The position numbers and the translations under genes are program-made. Positions 32,763-40,899 of a stretch of DNA of 64,000 bases are shown here, in pieces. Every line of letters starts with the position of its first letter. The stretch's first letter is position 1. The notes under the pieces were generated by a model. That model saw only the letters and a program-made list of their open reading frames with translations. It ran no database searches and was not told the origin of the DNA. This stretch comes from Streptomyces griseocarneus (GTDB lineage Bacteria > Actinomycetota > Actinomycetes > Streptomycetales > Streptomycetaceae). The DNA is taken from assembly GCF_014655595.1 (NCBI RefSeq), contig NZ_BNBL01000002.1, forward strand, positions 496,170-560,169. The letters are read 5' to 3'.

Positions 32763-32864
32763 CTAGTACAGAGACTAGCAGCGAAAACATGCTCGAGGTC
32801 GGCAACTGTACTGCTACAGCCTGCTAAAACGGCGCTTTGCAAGCCTGTATGTACGCTGTACATT
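32763..32864. promoter_or_regulatory. Divergent promoter with inverted repeats
   Basis: Between the GntR-TetR regulator and the monooxygenase lie CTAGT (32763-32767) with ACTAG (32774-32778), and TGTAC-GCT-GTACA (32850-32862). The latter overlaps a rightward promoter-like pair, TTGCAA (32837-32842) and TACATT (32859-32864), with 16-bp spacing. Binding there would block the promoter. Two different repeats fit a regulator with two DNA-binding domains. Confidence 0.6.
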
Positions 32865-32897
32865 CAGTGGCGTACAGCGTCTCAGAAGGAGATCCTC

Positions 32898-34010
32898 ATG
32901 CAGAACGTCCTCGTGTCCGGCGCCAGCGTCGCGGGCCTCACCCTCGCCTACTGGCTGCGCCGCAACGGCTTCGCCGTCACCGTCGTCGAGCGGGCCCCCG
33001 CCGTGCGCCCCGGCGGCCAGGCCATCGACGTGCGCGGCGTCGCCCTCGACGTCCTCGACCGGACCGGCGTCCTGGAGGAGGCGCGCGGCGTCCGCACGCG
33101 GATGCGCGGCATGGCGATGCTCGACGGCCGGGGCGAGGAGCTGTGGCGCTCCACCGAAATGACGTACAGCAGCGGCCTGCTGGAGAGCGCGGACATCGAG
33201 CTGCTGCGCGAGGACCTCGCCATGCTGCTGTACCGCCAGGCATCCGACGCGGGCGTGGAGTTCCTCTTCGGCGACTCCCTCGACCGCCTCGACGAGGGGC
33301 CCGACGGCGTGCGGGCCGGCTTCGAGCAGGGCCCTGACCGTACGTTCGACCTCGTGCTGGGCGCGGACGGCCTGCACTCGAAGGTCCGACGGCTGGCCTT
33401 CGGCCCGGAGGAGCGGTTCATCCGGCACCTCGGCGCCTACGTGACCGTCTTCAGCACCCGCAACTTCCTCGAGCTCGACAACTGGCAGATCTGGCTCAAC
33501 GACGACTCGGCGACCTACTGCCTCTACCCGGTGCGCGACAACAGCGAGCTCAGGGCCACGCTCGGCTTCCGGTCCGAGCCGATCGCGTACGACCGCCGCG
33601 ACACGGAGCAGCAGAAGGCGCTCATGACCGCCGGACTGGCCCACATGGGCTGGGAGACCCCGCGACTGCTGGAGGCCATGCGCCAGGCGCCCGACTTCTA
33701 CTTCGACTCGATGGCCCAGATCCACATGGAGCGGTGGTCCACCGGCAGGGTGGCGCTGGCCGGCGACGCGGGCTACTGCGCGTCGCCGCTCTCCGGCCAG
33801 GGAACGAGCCTGGCCCTGGTCGGCGCGTACGTCCTGGCCGCCGAACTCGGCAGGGCGGCCGGTGACCACACGGCGGCCTTCGACCGCTACGAGGCGCGCA
33901 TGCGCCCGTTCGTCGACCTCAACCAGGCCCTCGCCACGGCGAACCAGGGCGGCATGCCCTCCGACGAGGCGCTGGAGGAGGCCAAGAACGGCATCACACT
34001 CGACGCCTGA
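32898..34010 (+). CDS. FAD-dependent aromatic monooxygenase
   Basis: A 370-residue class A flavoprotein monooxygenase. VSGASVAGLTLAYWLRRNG is the N-terminal dinucleotide-binding loop, GADGLHSKVRR the second FAD/NADPH motif (DG), and LAGDAGYCASPLSGQGTSLAL the GD motif contacting the ribityl chain. Relatives hydroxylate phenolic antibiotics or aromatic compounds; several inactivate tetracycline or rifamycin. ATG 32898 is preceded by AGAAGGAG. The divergent GntR-TetR regulator probably controls it in response to its substrate. The C-terminus is short, without the thioredoxin-like domain of the longer phenol hydroxylases. The substrate cannot be told. Confidence 0.9.
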   Translation: MQNVLVSGASVAGLTLAYWLRRNGFAVTVVERAPAVRPGGQAIDVRGVALDVLDRTGVLEEARGVRTRMRGMAMLDGRGEELWRSTEMTYSSGLLESADIELLREDLAMLLYRQASDAGVEFLFGDSLDRLDEGPDGVRAGFEQGPDRTFDLVLGADGLHSKVRRLAFGPEERFIRHLGAYVTVFSTRNFLELDNWQIWLNDDSATYCLYPVRDNSELRATLGFRSEPIAYDRRDTEQQKALMTAGLAHMGWETPRLLEAMRQAPDFYFDSMAQIHMERWSTGRVALAGDAGYCASPLSGQGTSLALVGAYVLAAELGRAAGDHTAAFDRYEARMRPFVDLNQALATANQGGMPSDEALEEAKNGITLDA

Positions 34011-34092
34011 CGCACCGCCGGGCGGAAAACCCCCGGCAGCCGGCCTGCCCGGGGCGCTACCCTCCCACCGAACCGGAGGAGGGGGGAAGACA

Positions 34093-34425
34093 ATGGCGCT
34101 GGTGAGGAAGGGCTCACGACGCATCGTCGTGGACGGGGTGACCTACCGATGGCGACTCCGCCGGAGGCCGACCTACAGCCAGGCGCTGTGCTGGTCCCCC
34201 TGCACCTACGCCGTCGAGCGCGCCGACCGGAACGGGACGACGCTTGTTGTCACCACGGACCGACCGCACCCCGGCAACCGGCTCGGCAGACCGGCCGCCC
34301 CGGTCCTGCCCGCCGACGTCGCTCAGCACATCCGTACCGCGCTCGCCCGGGGATGGACCCCCACGCGACCGGGCCCGCCCTTCGGGCTGGACCTGTCTCC
34401 CACTACGCTCTCATCTCACCATTGA
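34093..34425 (+). CDS. Hypothetical protein (110 aa)
   Basis: A basic 110-residue protein beginning MALVRKGSRRIVVDGVTYRW. Its first half is beta-strand-like with conserved-looking WSPCTYAV; its second half is Pro-rich with one helix (VAQHIRTALARGW). The run TPTRPGPPFGLDLS before the end recurs in other small streptomycete proteins. No membrane segment or catalytic motif. GGAGG at 34075-34079, 13 bp upstream of ATG 34093, supports the start. Function unknown. The next gene follows within 25 bp on the same strand, so the two may be co-transcribed. Confidence 0.65.
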   Translation: MALVRKGSRRIVVDGVTYRWRLRRRPTYSQALCWSPCTYAVERADRNGTTLVVTTDRPHPGNRLGRPAAPVLPADVAQHIRTALARGWTPTRPGPPFGLDLSPTTLSSHH

Positions 34426-34449
34426 TCTTGAACGCAGGGGGAACAGGCT

Positions 34450-35217
34450 GTGCGTACCGCCACCGTGACGGCCGACGGTGACCAGATCCGCTGGGTGGAA
34501 CTGCCGGGCGAGGAACCGGCCCGTGTCTACGTGCACGGCCTGGGCGCGACCTCGCCCGCTTACTTCACCGCTGCCGCTGTGCACCCCCTGCTGGCCGGCC
34601 GCCGTTCGCTGCTGATCGACCTGCTCGGACACGGCATCAGCGACCGGCCGACGGGCTTCGACTACACCCTGGAATCGCACGCCGACGCCCTCGCCGAGGC
34701 CCTCGCCTCGGCCGGCGTCACCGGCGCCGAGCTCATCGCGCACAGCATGGGCGGCTCCGTGGCCGTCGTCCTGGCGGCCCGCCATCCCCACCTGGTCTCC
34801 CGCCTGGTCCTGGTCGACGCCAACCTCGACCCGCTCCCGCGGGTGCCCGGCGCGGGCGGCAGCAGTGGCATCGCCGCGTATTCGGAACAGGAATTCCTGG
34901 AGGGCGGCTGGAAAGAGGTCCGCGACCGGGCCGGCTCCCACTGGTGGTCCACCATGCGCCTGGCCGGCCGGGAGGCCCTGCACCGCAGCGCGACCCACCT
35001 CGTCCGCGCGACCGTGCCCACCATGCGCGAACTCCTGCTGACCCTGCCGATCCCCCGCACCTACCTGCTGCCCGAGGCCGACGGCCCGCTCCCCGGCGCC
35101 GACGCGCTCACCGAAGCCGGAGTCTCCGTCGTCCCCGTCCCGGACTGCGGGCACAACATCATGCTCGACAACCCCCAGGCCTTCGCCCGCGCCACCGCGG
35201 CGGCCCTCGCGGCCTGA
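34450..35217 (+). CDS. Alpha/beta hydrolase
   Basis: A 255-residue alpha/beta-fold hydrolase. VYVHGLGATSPAY forms the oxyanion-hole HG motif. The nucleophile elbow is AHSMGGSVAV (Ser), a catalytic Asp may lie in LVDANLDP or near LPEADG, and the final CGHNIMLDNP supplies the His. GTG 34450 is the start, preceded by AGGGGGAA. The lid region around residues 130-170 is larger than in minimal members. The reaction could be an ester, lactone or thioester hydrolysis; nothing in the surroundings narrows the substrate. Cytoplasmic. Confidence 0.9.
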   Translation: MRTATVTADGDQIRWVELPGEEPARVYVHGLGATSPAYFTAAAVHPLLAGRRSLLIDLLGHGISDRPTGFDYTLESHADALAEALASAGVTGAELIAHSMGGSVAVVLAARHPHLVSRLVLVDANLDPLPRVPGAGGSSGIAAYSEQEFLEGGWKEVRDRAGSHWWSTMRLAGREALHRSATHLVRATVPTMRELLLTLPIPRTYLLPEADGPLPGADALTEAGVSVVPVPDCGHNIMLDNPQAFARATAAALAA

Positions 35218-35282
35218 GCGGCAAGGAGGGCAGGAAGGGAATTGGCTGGTCAGAGCATTGACCGCCCTCCTACCCTGCGTCC

Positions 35283-35732
35283 ATGAGCACCGACATCTAC
35301 GGCTGCATCGAGGTTCGGAATCCATGCGCCGACGAGGACTGGTACGAGTGGGCGCCGTGGCATCACGCCATGGATCTGTATCCGCTGTACTCCGACCAGA
35401 ACTACGCGGCGTTCGCCTGTCTCTTCGGTGTCCGCAACAGCGCCGGCTGGGATCCGCTCGCCGCCGGGCGGGGGCTGCCGGCGGATGTGTCGCCCGAGAT
35501 GAAGGAAGAGTTCGACAAGGCTCGCGGCATCGACCCGGCAGTGCACAGCCCGACCTGGGTGACGTGGGCGGAACTGGACCGGCTCGACATGGACGCCGCT
35601 CCGGCGGGCGGGCGTGACGTTCGGGACGCCGTGGGGCCGGGGACCGGGTGGGAGCACGTATTCGCCGTGATGAGGGCGCTTGCCGGGCGCTTCGGCGGCG
35701 ACGGCGTCCGTCTGGTCGCGTACTTCGACTGA
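35283..35732 (+). CDS. Hypothetical protein (149 aa)
   Basis: An acidic soluble protein starting MSTDIYGCIEVRNPCADEDWYEW, rich in Trp, Tyr and Asp. The middle has LFGVRNSAGWDPLAAGRGLP followed by an amphipathic segment. The layout looks like the streptomycete family of small immunity-like or phage-related proteins with an N-terminal DIYG segment, but I cannot name it. ATG 35283 has no strong ribosome binding site. It converges with the WYL regulator, 31 bp apart. Codon bias supports coding. Confidence 0.65.
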   Translation: MSTDIYGCIEVRNPCADEDWYEWAPWHHAMDLYPLYSDQNYAAFACLFGVRNSAGWDPLAAGRGLPADVSPEMKEEFDKARGIDPAVHSPTWVTWAELDRLDMDAAPAGGRDVRDAVGPGTGWEHVFAVMRALAGRFGGDGVRLVAYFD

Positions 35733-35763
35733 CGCCCTCCCGATGCGCACGCGATGGCCGGGT

Positions 35764-36735
35764 TCAGGACGCCGCCGCATAGCGACGGGCCAGCACGGCC
35801 ACGGCATCGGCCATGGCCTGCCGCAGCTCGGGCGGGCCCAGTACCTCCGCCTCCGCGCCGAGCCTGAGCAGGTCGCCGACCGCGACGGGCCGGGCCTCGA
35901 CCGGCATGTCCACCCGCACCCATCCCTCGTCGTCCGGCGGCCCGGCGCTCTCGAGGGCCCGTGTGCCCGCCGTGCCGAACTGTACGGGCAGCAGCCGCTG
36001 CGCCACGGGCGAGATCCGCAGGCGTGCCGTCTCCTGATGGAGGGCGCTCTCCAGGCGCCGGGAGGACTCCTCCCAATAGGCGGCCACATCGAATCCGGCC
36101 GGCCGCTCGAAGGTCTCGTCCGTCACCTCCGCGGTCACGAGCCGCGATATCCGGTAGGTCCGCACGGCCCCGTCCGCGAGCGCCACCACGTACCAGATGT
36201 CGGCCTTGAGCACGATGCCGAGCGGGTGCAGTTCCCTGTGCACTTCGCCCCTCCAGCGCCGGTAATGCGCACGCACCACCCGCTGCTCCCACACCGCCCG
36301 CGCGACCGCCGCCAGGTGCGTGACCGGGTCGGCGTCCCGGAACCACGCCGGCGCGTCCAGGTGGAAGCGGTCCCGAATGCGGCTCGTGCGCTCCGCCAGT
36401 TCGGCCGGCAGCGCGGCCAGCAGCTTCAGCTGAGCGGTCGCCAGCACCGCCCCCAGGCCCAGGTCGCGCGCCGGCCCGGGCGCTCCGGCGAGGAACAGCG
36501 CGCCCGCCTCGGCGTCGGTGAGGCCGGTCAGCCGCGTGCGGTAGCCCTCCATCAGGCGGTAGCCGCCGGCAGGGCCGCGGTCGGCGCGGACCGGGATCCC
36601 CGACGCGCCGAGCGCCTCGATGTCGCGGTAGACCGTGCGGACCGACACCTCCAGCTCCGTGGCGAGCTCGGGAGCGGTCATCCGCCCGCGGTTCTGGAGC
36701 AGCAACAGCAGGGACAGAAGCCGGTCGGCGCGCAT
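35764..36735 (-). CDS. WYL-domain transcriptional regulator (YafY type)
   Basis: The 323-residue protein has an N-terminal HTH (MRADRLLSLLLLLQNRGRMTAPELATELEVSVRTVYRDIEAL), then a central WYL domain with LGIVLKADIWYVVALADG (the W-Y-V form of the motif) and a C-terminal extension (WCX-like). WYL domains sense nucleotides or small ligands. The reading frame is open far upstream, but the HTH fixes the start at ATG 36735 or 36744. It is divergent from a DUF3224 gene and a perfect 9-bp-arm palindrome lies in the spacer, so it probably regulates that gene and itself. Confidence 0.9.
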   Translation of the reverse strand: MRADRLLSLLLLLQNRGRMTAPELATELEVSVRTVYRDIEALGASGIPVRADRGPAGGYRLMEGYRTRLTGLTDAEAGALFLAGAPGPARDLGLGAVLATAQLKLLAALPAELAERTSRIRDRFHLDAPAWFRDADPVTHLAAVARAVWEQRVVRAHYRRWRGEVHRELHPLGIVLKADIWYVVALADGAVRTYRISRLVTAEVTDETFERPAGFDVAAYWEESSRRLESALHQETARLRISPVAQRLLPVQFGTAGTRALESAGPPDDEGWVRVDMPVEARPVAVGDLLRLGAEAEVLGPPELRQAMADAVAVLARRYAAAS

Positions 36736-36753
36736 GGCGGCCATTGTTCCGCA

Positions 36754-36776
36754 TACCTGACAGGAGATGTCAGGTA
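36754..36776. promoter_or_regulatory. Operator palindrome between WYL regulator and DUF3224 gene
   Basis: TACCTGACA (36754-36762) and TGTCAGGTA (36768-36776) are perfect 9-bp arms around a 5-nt spacer (GGAGA). It lies 10-19 bp upstream of the regulator start and 70 bp upstream of the DUF3224 start. Confidence 0.75.
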
Positions 36777-36846
36777 CGAGGGCCAGGCTGATCACACACC
36801 GCACGCGAAAGCCCGTGCGGTCTCCATGCCGATCGAGAGGACAGTC

Positions 36847-37257
36847 ATGCCCGTACGGACGACCACCGGCCACTTCACCTTCGCCACCTGGGAAGAACGC
36901 ACGGTCGGAGCGAGGGAGACGAGCCCGCGGCTCGCCCACGCCTCCGTCGTCAACACCTTCTCCGGCGGCATCGAGGCCGCCGACACCACCTGCGAGTACA
37001 CCATCGCCTACGCCACGGACAAGACCGGCACGTTCACGGGCATGCAGGTGCTGACCGGCCGGGTCGACGGGCGCGACGGCACCTTCGTCGTCGAGGAGCG
37101 CGGCTCCTTCGACGACGACGGCACCGTGCACTGCGCCTTCGAGGTCGTTCCGGGAACAGGCACCGGAGAGCTGACCGGGCTGCGCGGAACCGGCAGCTTC
37201 GTCGCCCGGCACGGCGAACCGTCCGTCCCCTACACCTTCGACTACGAAGTGGGCTGA
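36847..37257 (+). CDS. DUF3224-family protein
   Basis: A 136-residue protein with the pattern of DUF3224: alternating strands (HFTFATWEERTVGARET, FSGGIEAADTTCEYTIAY, GRVDGRDGTFVVEERGSFD) and a C-terminal RGTGSFVARHG segment. The fold is likely an eight-stranded barrel related to allene oxide cyclase. No enzymatic activity is known for this family. It is divergent from a WYL regulator that probably represses it, the common genomic arrangement. ATG 36847 fits the family. Its 3' end overlaps the convergent CocE-type hydrolase gene by 16 bp. Cytoplasmic. Confidence 0.85.
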   Translation: MPVRTTTGHFTFATWEERTVGARETSPRLAHASVVNTFSGGIEAADTTCEYTIAYATDKTGTFTGMQVLTGRVDGRDGTFVVEERGSFDDDGTVHCAFEVVPGTGTGELTGLRGTGSFVARHGEPSVPYTFDYEVG

Positions 37258-38924
37258 CGCCGGGGAAGCATCAGCTCCGAGTCCGCGTGGAGCGTGATGC
37301 GCACCGGTACGAAGTCGGTCGCGTCGACCGGCGACTCGCCGGTGCCGGGGTTGCGGGCGTAGCGCGGATGGGCGCCTCCGCTGATCTGCCAGCGGATGCG
37401 GTGGCCGGCGGCGAAGCGGTGGGCGGTGGCGCTCATCGGCACGGTGACCCGGGTGGGCGCCTGGCCGGTGGTCCGTAGCCGCACCAGCCCGTCGCAGACG
37501 TTGGTGGAGCGGCCCTGGGCGTCCACGTCGCACAGCCGGGCGAAGACGTCGGCGTGTCCGGTGTCCGTGGAGACGCTCAGCCGCGCGGAGACCGGGCCGA
37601 GGACGTCCACGGGCTCGGTCAGCGGCGGGCCGGTGAAGGTCAGGACGTCCTCCCGGGCCTCCAGGGCGCCGTTGTCGCGGGCGCCGGCGCCCCGGGAGAG
37701 GAGGGGGCCGCCGACGGACGGGGTGGGGTCGGCCGGGTCGTAGCGGAAGCTCGCCAGCGGCGCGGCGTCGGTGGGTGCCTGTCGGATGAGATGGCCGTCC
37801 GGGGCGGGGAACCATGACGCGGTGGCCGGGGACAGCGGCCAGTCGTCGAGGTCCCGCCACGCGTCGTGGCCGCCGACGTGCACGCGCACGCTGGTGGGGC
37901 GCAGGCCTGAGGGGTCGTCGCACAGGTGCGCGCGCAGCCACGCGAGGCTCTCGGCGAACACCTCCGGCCACCCCCGCTGGAACGCGGAGGTGTGGGTCCA
38001 GGGCCCGACGAGCAGGGCGGTCTCGCGGCCGGCCCGACGCAGCCGCCCGTACTGCTCGAGGGTCTGGTCGAGCAGCGCGTCGTGCCACCCGGTGACCAGG
38101 CCGACGGGCACGCCCGGCCGCTCGGCCGCCTCGGCCATGGACGTGCCGAGCCAGTGCGGATCGTCGGCGTCCGTGCTGGTCATCGCGTCGTCCAGCCAGG
38201 GCACTTCACCGAAGACGGCCGCGTGGGCGCCGCGCAGCGGCCGCGCGGTGGTGATCTCGCGCAGGCGGCGTTGCAGGCGCAGCGTCGCCTTCAGCATGGG
38301 GGCCAGTCCCTGGTGCTGGTACGCCATGCCGACGCCGGAGACGAGCGCGTTCTCGAGGTTGAGCGCACCGCCCGCGTGGAAGAACGCGTGGGGATCGTGG
38401 AGGCCCACCTGCACCACCATCGCCTTCAGCTCCGGCGGCGGGTCCAGGGCGAGCGCCCACTGCACATAGCCGAGGTAGCTGGGGCCGATCGTGCCCAGTG
38501 TCCCGTTGAACCAGGGCTGCTCCCGCAGCCAGGACACCGTGGCCCGGCCGTCGGCGGCCTCGTTGCGCCACGAGCCGAACCGGCCGCCCGAGCCACCGGT
38601 GCCGCGGCAGCTCTGCAGGATCACGTGGAAGCCCTGTTCGGCGAAGAGCACGCCGTACATGGGCGACCACGGCAGGCCCCTGCCGTAGGGCGAGCGCACG
38701 ACGAGGGTGGGGAAGTCGCCCGCCGCGCGGGGGAAGTAGTGATCCGTGATCAGCGGGCTGCCGTCGGCGGCCGGAACCACCGTTCCCGCCTCCAGGCCGA
38801 CGTCGTGGCGCCGGGCCGGGAGGTTGCGCCAGGTCGCCCTCATCAGGCGTGAGGGCAGCGGCGGTTTCCCGGCGGGCGGCGCCCAGACGGGCGTGCGCAG
38901 GGCGTCGTGCGTGGGTGATGACAT
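37242..38924 (-). CDS. CocE/NonD-family X-prolyl-dipeptidase-like hydrolase
   Basis: A 560-residue serine hydrolase. The nucleophile is Ser in GPSYLGYVQWALA, the catalytic Asp is probably in GWHDALLD, and His is in VGPWTHTSAF. The C-terminal 200 residues form a jelly-roll beta domain (LSVSTDTGHADVFARLCDVD, then IRWQISGGAHPRYARNPGTG). This is the CocE/X-Pro dipeptidyl-peptidase layout: alpha/beta core, helical cap, jelly roll. Members cleave esters (cocaine esterase) or amides such as X-Pro dipeptides. No signal peptide, so cytoplasmic. GGAGGGG precedes ATG 38924. The very long palindrome just upstream and the divergent TetR gene indicate dedicated repression. The substrate is unknown. Confidence 0.9.
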   Translation of the reverse strand: MSSPTHDALRTPVWAPPAGKPPLPSRLMRATWRNLPARRHDVGLEAGTVVPAADGSPLITDHYFPRAAGDFPTLVVRSPYGRGLPWSPMYGVLFAEQGFHVILQSCRGTGGSGGRFGSWRNEAADGRATVSWLREQPWFNGTLGTIGPSYLGYVQWALALDPPPELKAMVVQVGLHDPHAFFHAGGALNLENALVSGVGMAYQHQGLAPMLKATLRLQRRLREITTARPLRGAHAAVFGEVPWLDDAMTSTDADDPHWLGTSMAEAAERPGVPVGLVTGWHDALLDQTLEQYGRLRRAGRETALLVGPWTHTSAFQRGWPEVFAESLAWLRAHLCDDPSGLRPTSVRVHVGGHDAWRDLDDWPLSPATASWFPAPDGHLIRQAPTDAAPLASFRYDPADPTPSVGGPLLSRGAGARDNGALEAREDVLTFTGPPLTEPVDVLGPVSARLSVSTDTGHADVFARLCDVDAQGRSTNVCDGLVRLRTTGQAPTRVTVPMSATAHRFAAGHRIRWQISGGAHPRYARNPGTGESPVDATDFVPVRITLHADSELMLPRRQPTS

Positions 38925-38933
38925 CGGGCCCCT

Positions 38934-38966
38934 CCATTATTCTCGTACTGCGTACGAGAATAATGG
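38934..38966. promoter_or_regulatory. TetR operator with perfect 15-bp arms
   Basis: CCATTATTCTCGTAC (38934-38948) and GTACGAGAATAATGG (38952-38966) are perfect 15-bp arms around a 3-nt centre (TGC). The right edge is 70 bp before the TetR start and the left edge only 10 bp before the hydrolase start, next to its ribosome binding site. It must overlap or lie just below the hydrolase promoter, as expected for repression. Confidence 0.85.
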
Positions 38967-39035
38967 ATGCTTGGATGACGATCACAAGGGCCGTGGTGCG
39001 AGAGCCGCGGTGGCGAGGAGAGGAGTCCGGAGACC

Positions 39036-39752
39036 GTGACCCGTGACGGCGGGCCCGGCGCCCTTGGCGCCGACCCCGAGGAGCTCTGGCTGAGCCGCGC
39101 CCGGCCCCGCCGGGGGCGCAAGCCCGCCTTCAGTCGCGAGGCGATCACCGCCGCGGCCGTCGCCCTGGCGGACGCCGAGGGGCTCGAGGCGGTCACCATG
39201 CGGCGGGTCGCCTCGGAGGTCGGAGCCGGCGTCATGTCGCTCTACAGCTACGCCCGCGACAAGGACACGCTGCTGGACCTGATGATCGACCACGTCAGCG
39301 GCGAACTGCCGGCCGACGGCGCCCTCACCGGCGACTGGCGCACCGACTTCAAGGTCATCGGCCACCTCCAGCGCGCCCTCATGCTCCGGCACCCCTGGCT
39401 GCCCGCCGCCCTGTTCGCCCGCCGGCCCCTCGGCCCCAACGTCCTGGCCTTCCTGGAACACGCCCTCGCCGCCCTGCGGCCCACCGGGCTGGACGGCGCG
39501 GCGAAGCTGGAGGTCTTCTCCCAGCTGACGGCGTTCGTATCGGGGCACGTCGCCCACGAGATCGCGCAGGCCGCAGCGACCCAGTCACCCGACCGGGCCG
39601 CTGCCGAAGCCCGCTACCTCGCCGCTGTCGCCGCCGACGGACACCATCCGGAGCTCGCCGAAGCCCTCTCCGCGCCCGGGCGGCCCCTGACTCCCGAAGC
39701 GACCTTCACCCGGTTCCTCAACCGCCTGATCGACGGCCTCGACACCAGCTGA
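39036..39752 (+). CDS. TetR-family transcriptional regulator
   Basis: The 238-residue repressor has an N-terminal HTH (FSREAITAAAVALADAEGLEAVTMRRVASEVGAGVMSLYSY) after a basic, Pro/Gly-containing leader. A C-terminal ligand domain of the TetR_C type follows (helical, with LMLRHPWLPAALFARRPLGPNVLAF). Such proteins sense a small ligand and leave their palindromic operator. The divergent CocE hydrolase and the 15-bp-arm palindrome between them define the circuit. GTG 39036 is preceded by GGAG. Nothing downstream suggests further target genes. Confidence 0.9.
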   Translation: MTRDGGPGALGADPEELWLSRARPRRGRKPAFSREAITAAAVALADAEGLEAVTMRRVASEVGAGVMSLYSYARDKDTLLDLMIDHVSGELPADGALTGDWRTDFKVIGHLQRALMLRHPWLPAALFARRPLGPNVLAFLEHALAALRPTGLDGAAKLEVFSQLTAFVSGHVAHEIAQAAATQSPDRAAAEARYLAAVAADGHHPELAEALSAPGRPLTPEATFTRFLNRLIDGLDTS

Positions 39753-39796
39753 TCCGCCCGGCCCGGGAGCTCCTGCGTCCGCGCCCGGGATCGGGC

Positions 39797-39871
39797 TCAG
39801 GTGTTGGGCCGCTTGCCGTGGTTGGCGCCCTTCTTCTTGCGGGCGCGTCGCTTGTTGCCTCGCTTGGACAT
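39797..39871 (-). CDS. Ribosomal protein bL37 (24 aa)
   Basis: A minus-strand gene of only 24 codons encodes MSKRGNKRRARKKKG followed by ANHGKRPNT. That is the very basic small subunit bL37 of actinobacterial 50S ribosomes, where the ANHGKRPN end is conserved (mycobacterial bL37 ends the same way). It is too short for standard gene calling. No clear ribosome binding site was found beyond a weak purine stretch (GGGAG) about 10 bp upstream. It lies between the TetR gene and the ricin-type lectin gene and is probably transcribed alone. Confidence 0.85.
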   Translation of the reverse strand: MSKRGNKRRARKKKGANHGKRPNT

Positions 39872-39998
39872 GGTGACGACTCCCTAGGTCGCAGCGTCGT
39901 GCGGTCCCGAAGAGTCTATAGCCGGAATGTCCTGTTTGCAGTAGTTCATATCGTGTCGTATCGGGTGAATCGGCAGCTCGCCGAAGGCTCTCGATGCC

Positions 39999-40025
39999 CC
40001 CCCGACGCCCCCGACGCCCCCGACG
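39999..40025. repeat. Three tandem copies of CCCCCGACG
   Basis: A 9-bp unit repeats three times without mismatch at 39999-40007, 40008-40016 and 40017-40025. It lies in the gene-free spacer between bL37 and the lectin gene, just beyond the terminator. No function is apparent. Confidence 0.6.
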
Positions 40026-40057
40026 GCCCGTCGCGCTGCGGGGCCTCCGCCGACATG

Positions 40058-40094
40058 AACGTGCCCGGCGGGTCGGGAACCCACCGGGCACGTT
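40058..40094 (-). terminator. Terminator hairpin of the lectin gene
   Basis: AACGTGCCCGGCGGGT (40058-40073) and ACCCACCGGGCACGTT (40079-40094) form a 16-bp stem with one G-T wobble and a 5-nt loop. It lies 23 bp beyond the lectin stop on the minus strand. Confidence 0.75.
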
Positions 40095-40116
40095 GCTGAT
40101 CGTCGGTACGGGCGGT

Positions 40117-40659
40117 TCAGAAGTTCCAGTAGTGGTCCGCCCACGTGCCGCAGGGCCACTGGATGGCCTTCTCGCCCTGCGTGCGGCTGGCGCCGGGGAT
40201 GGCGAGGCACTGGCCGCTGTTCCAGTTCACCAGGCGTCTGCCGTTGCTGGTGTAGTCGATGCCCCAGTAGTGGTCCTTCCAGGTGCCGCAGGGCCACTGG
40301 ATGACCTGTGTGCCCGGCGTGGTGCTGGCGCCCGGTACGGCCAGGCACTGCTGGCTGTTGAGGTTTCTGACTCGGTAGTAGTTGCGGCCCCCGCTGTTGA
40401 AGGCGTATTCGAACTGCCAGTAGTGGTCCCGCCAGCTGCCGCAGCCCCATTGGATGAGCCCGATGCCGTTCTCGGTGCTGCCACCGGGCACGGCCAGGCA
40501 GTGGGCGCTGTTGGCGTTGCGGATCCAGCCGTAGGCGGAGGCGCCGCTCGGGCCGGGCTTGCTGTCCTTGGTCGTGGCGGAGGCCTCGACGATGCCGGAG
40601 GTGAACAGCAGCGCTGCGGCGGCCGCCAGAACTCCCGGGAGGCGATAGCGCGACTTCAT
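40117..40659 (-). CDS. Secreted ricin-type beta-trefoil lectin
   Basis: A 180-residue exported protein. The signal peptide (MKSRYRLPGVLAAAAALLFTSG) ends near residue 30. The remainder is a single beta-trefoil of three homologous repeats, each with a Cys-Leu-Ala-Val/Ile-Pro-Gly segment and a QW motif: QWGCGSWRDHYW, QWPCGTWKDHYW and QWPCGTWADHYW. QxW repeats bind galactose-type or other sugars. Here the lectin module stands alone, without the catalytic domain usually attached in Streptomyces. ATG 40659 begins the signal peptide; the upstream frame from 40698 is not needed. Six cysteines probably form disulfides. The ligand is unknown. Confidence 0.85.
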   Translation of the reverse strand: MKSRYRLPGVLAAAAALLFTSGIVEASATTKDSKPGPSGASAYGWIRNANSAHCLAVPGGSTENGIGLIQWGCGSWRDHYWQFEYAFNSGGRNYYRVRNLNSQQCLAVPGASTTPGTQVIQWPCGTWKDHYWGIDYTSNGRRLVNWNSGQCLAIPGASRTQGEKAIQWPCGTWADHYWNF

Positions 40660-40899
40660 GTTTCCTCTTCCTCGAACGACGGGAAGTGCGTGGATCATGA
40701 GTCGTACATGCCGTGCGGATCTCGGCCCGGCGCCCGCGGTGGGGCCCGGCCAGGCCGCAGGCTATCGGCGGGCGTCGCGGAACGACAGGCATCGGCTGAA
40801 GCCCCCGCACATTGGCGGGAAGACGCTGCCGGCACCGCATGCGCACGGGGCCGACGCGATGCTGCCGGCCCCGGTGCTCGCCAGGCCCTCGCCAGGTCC

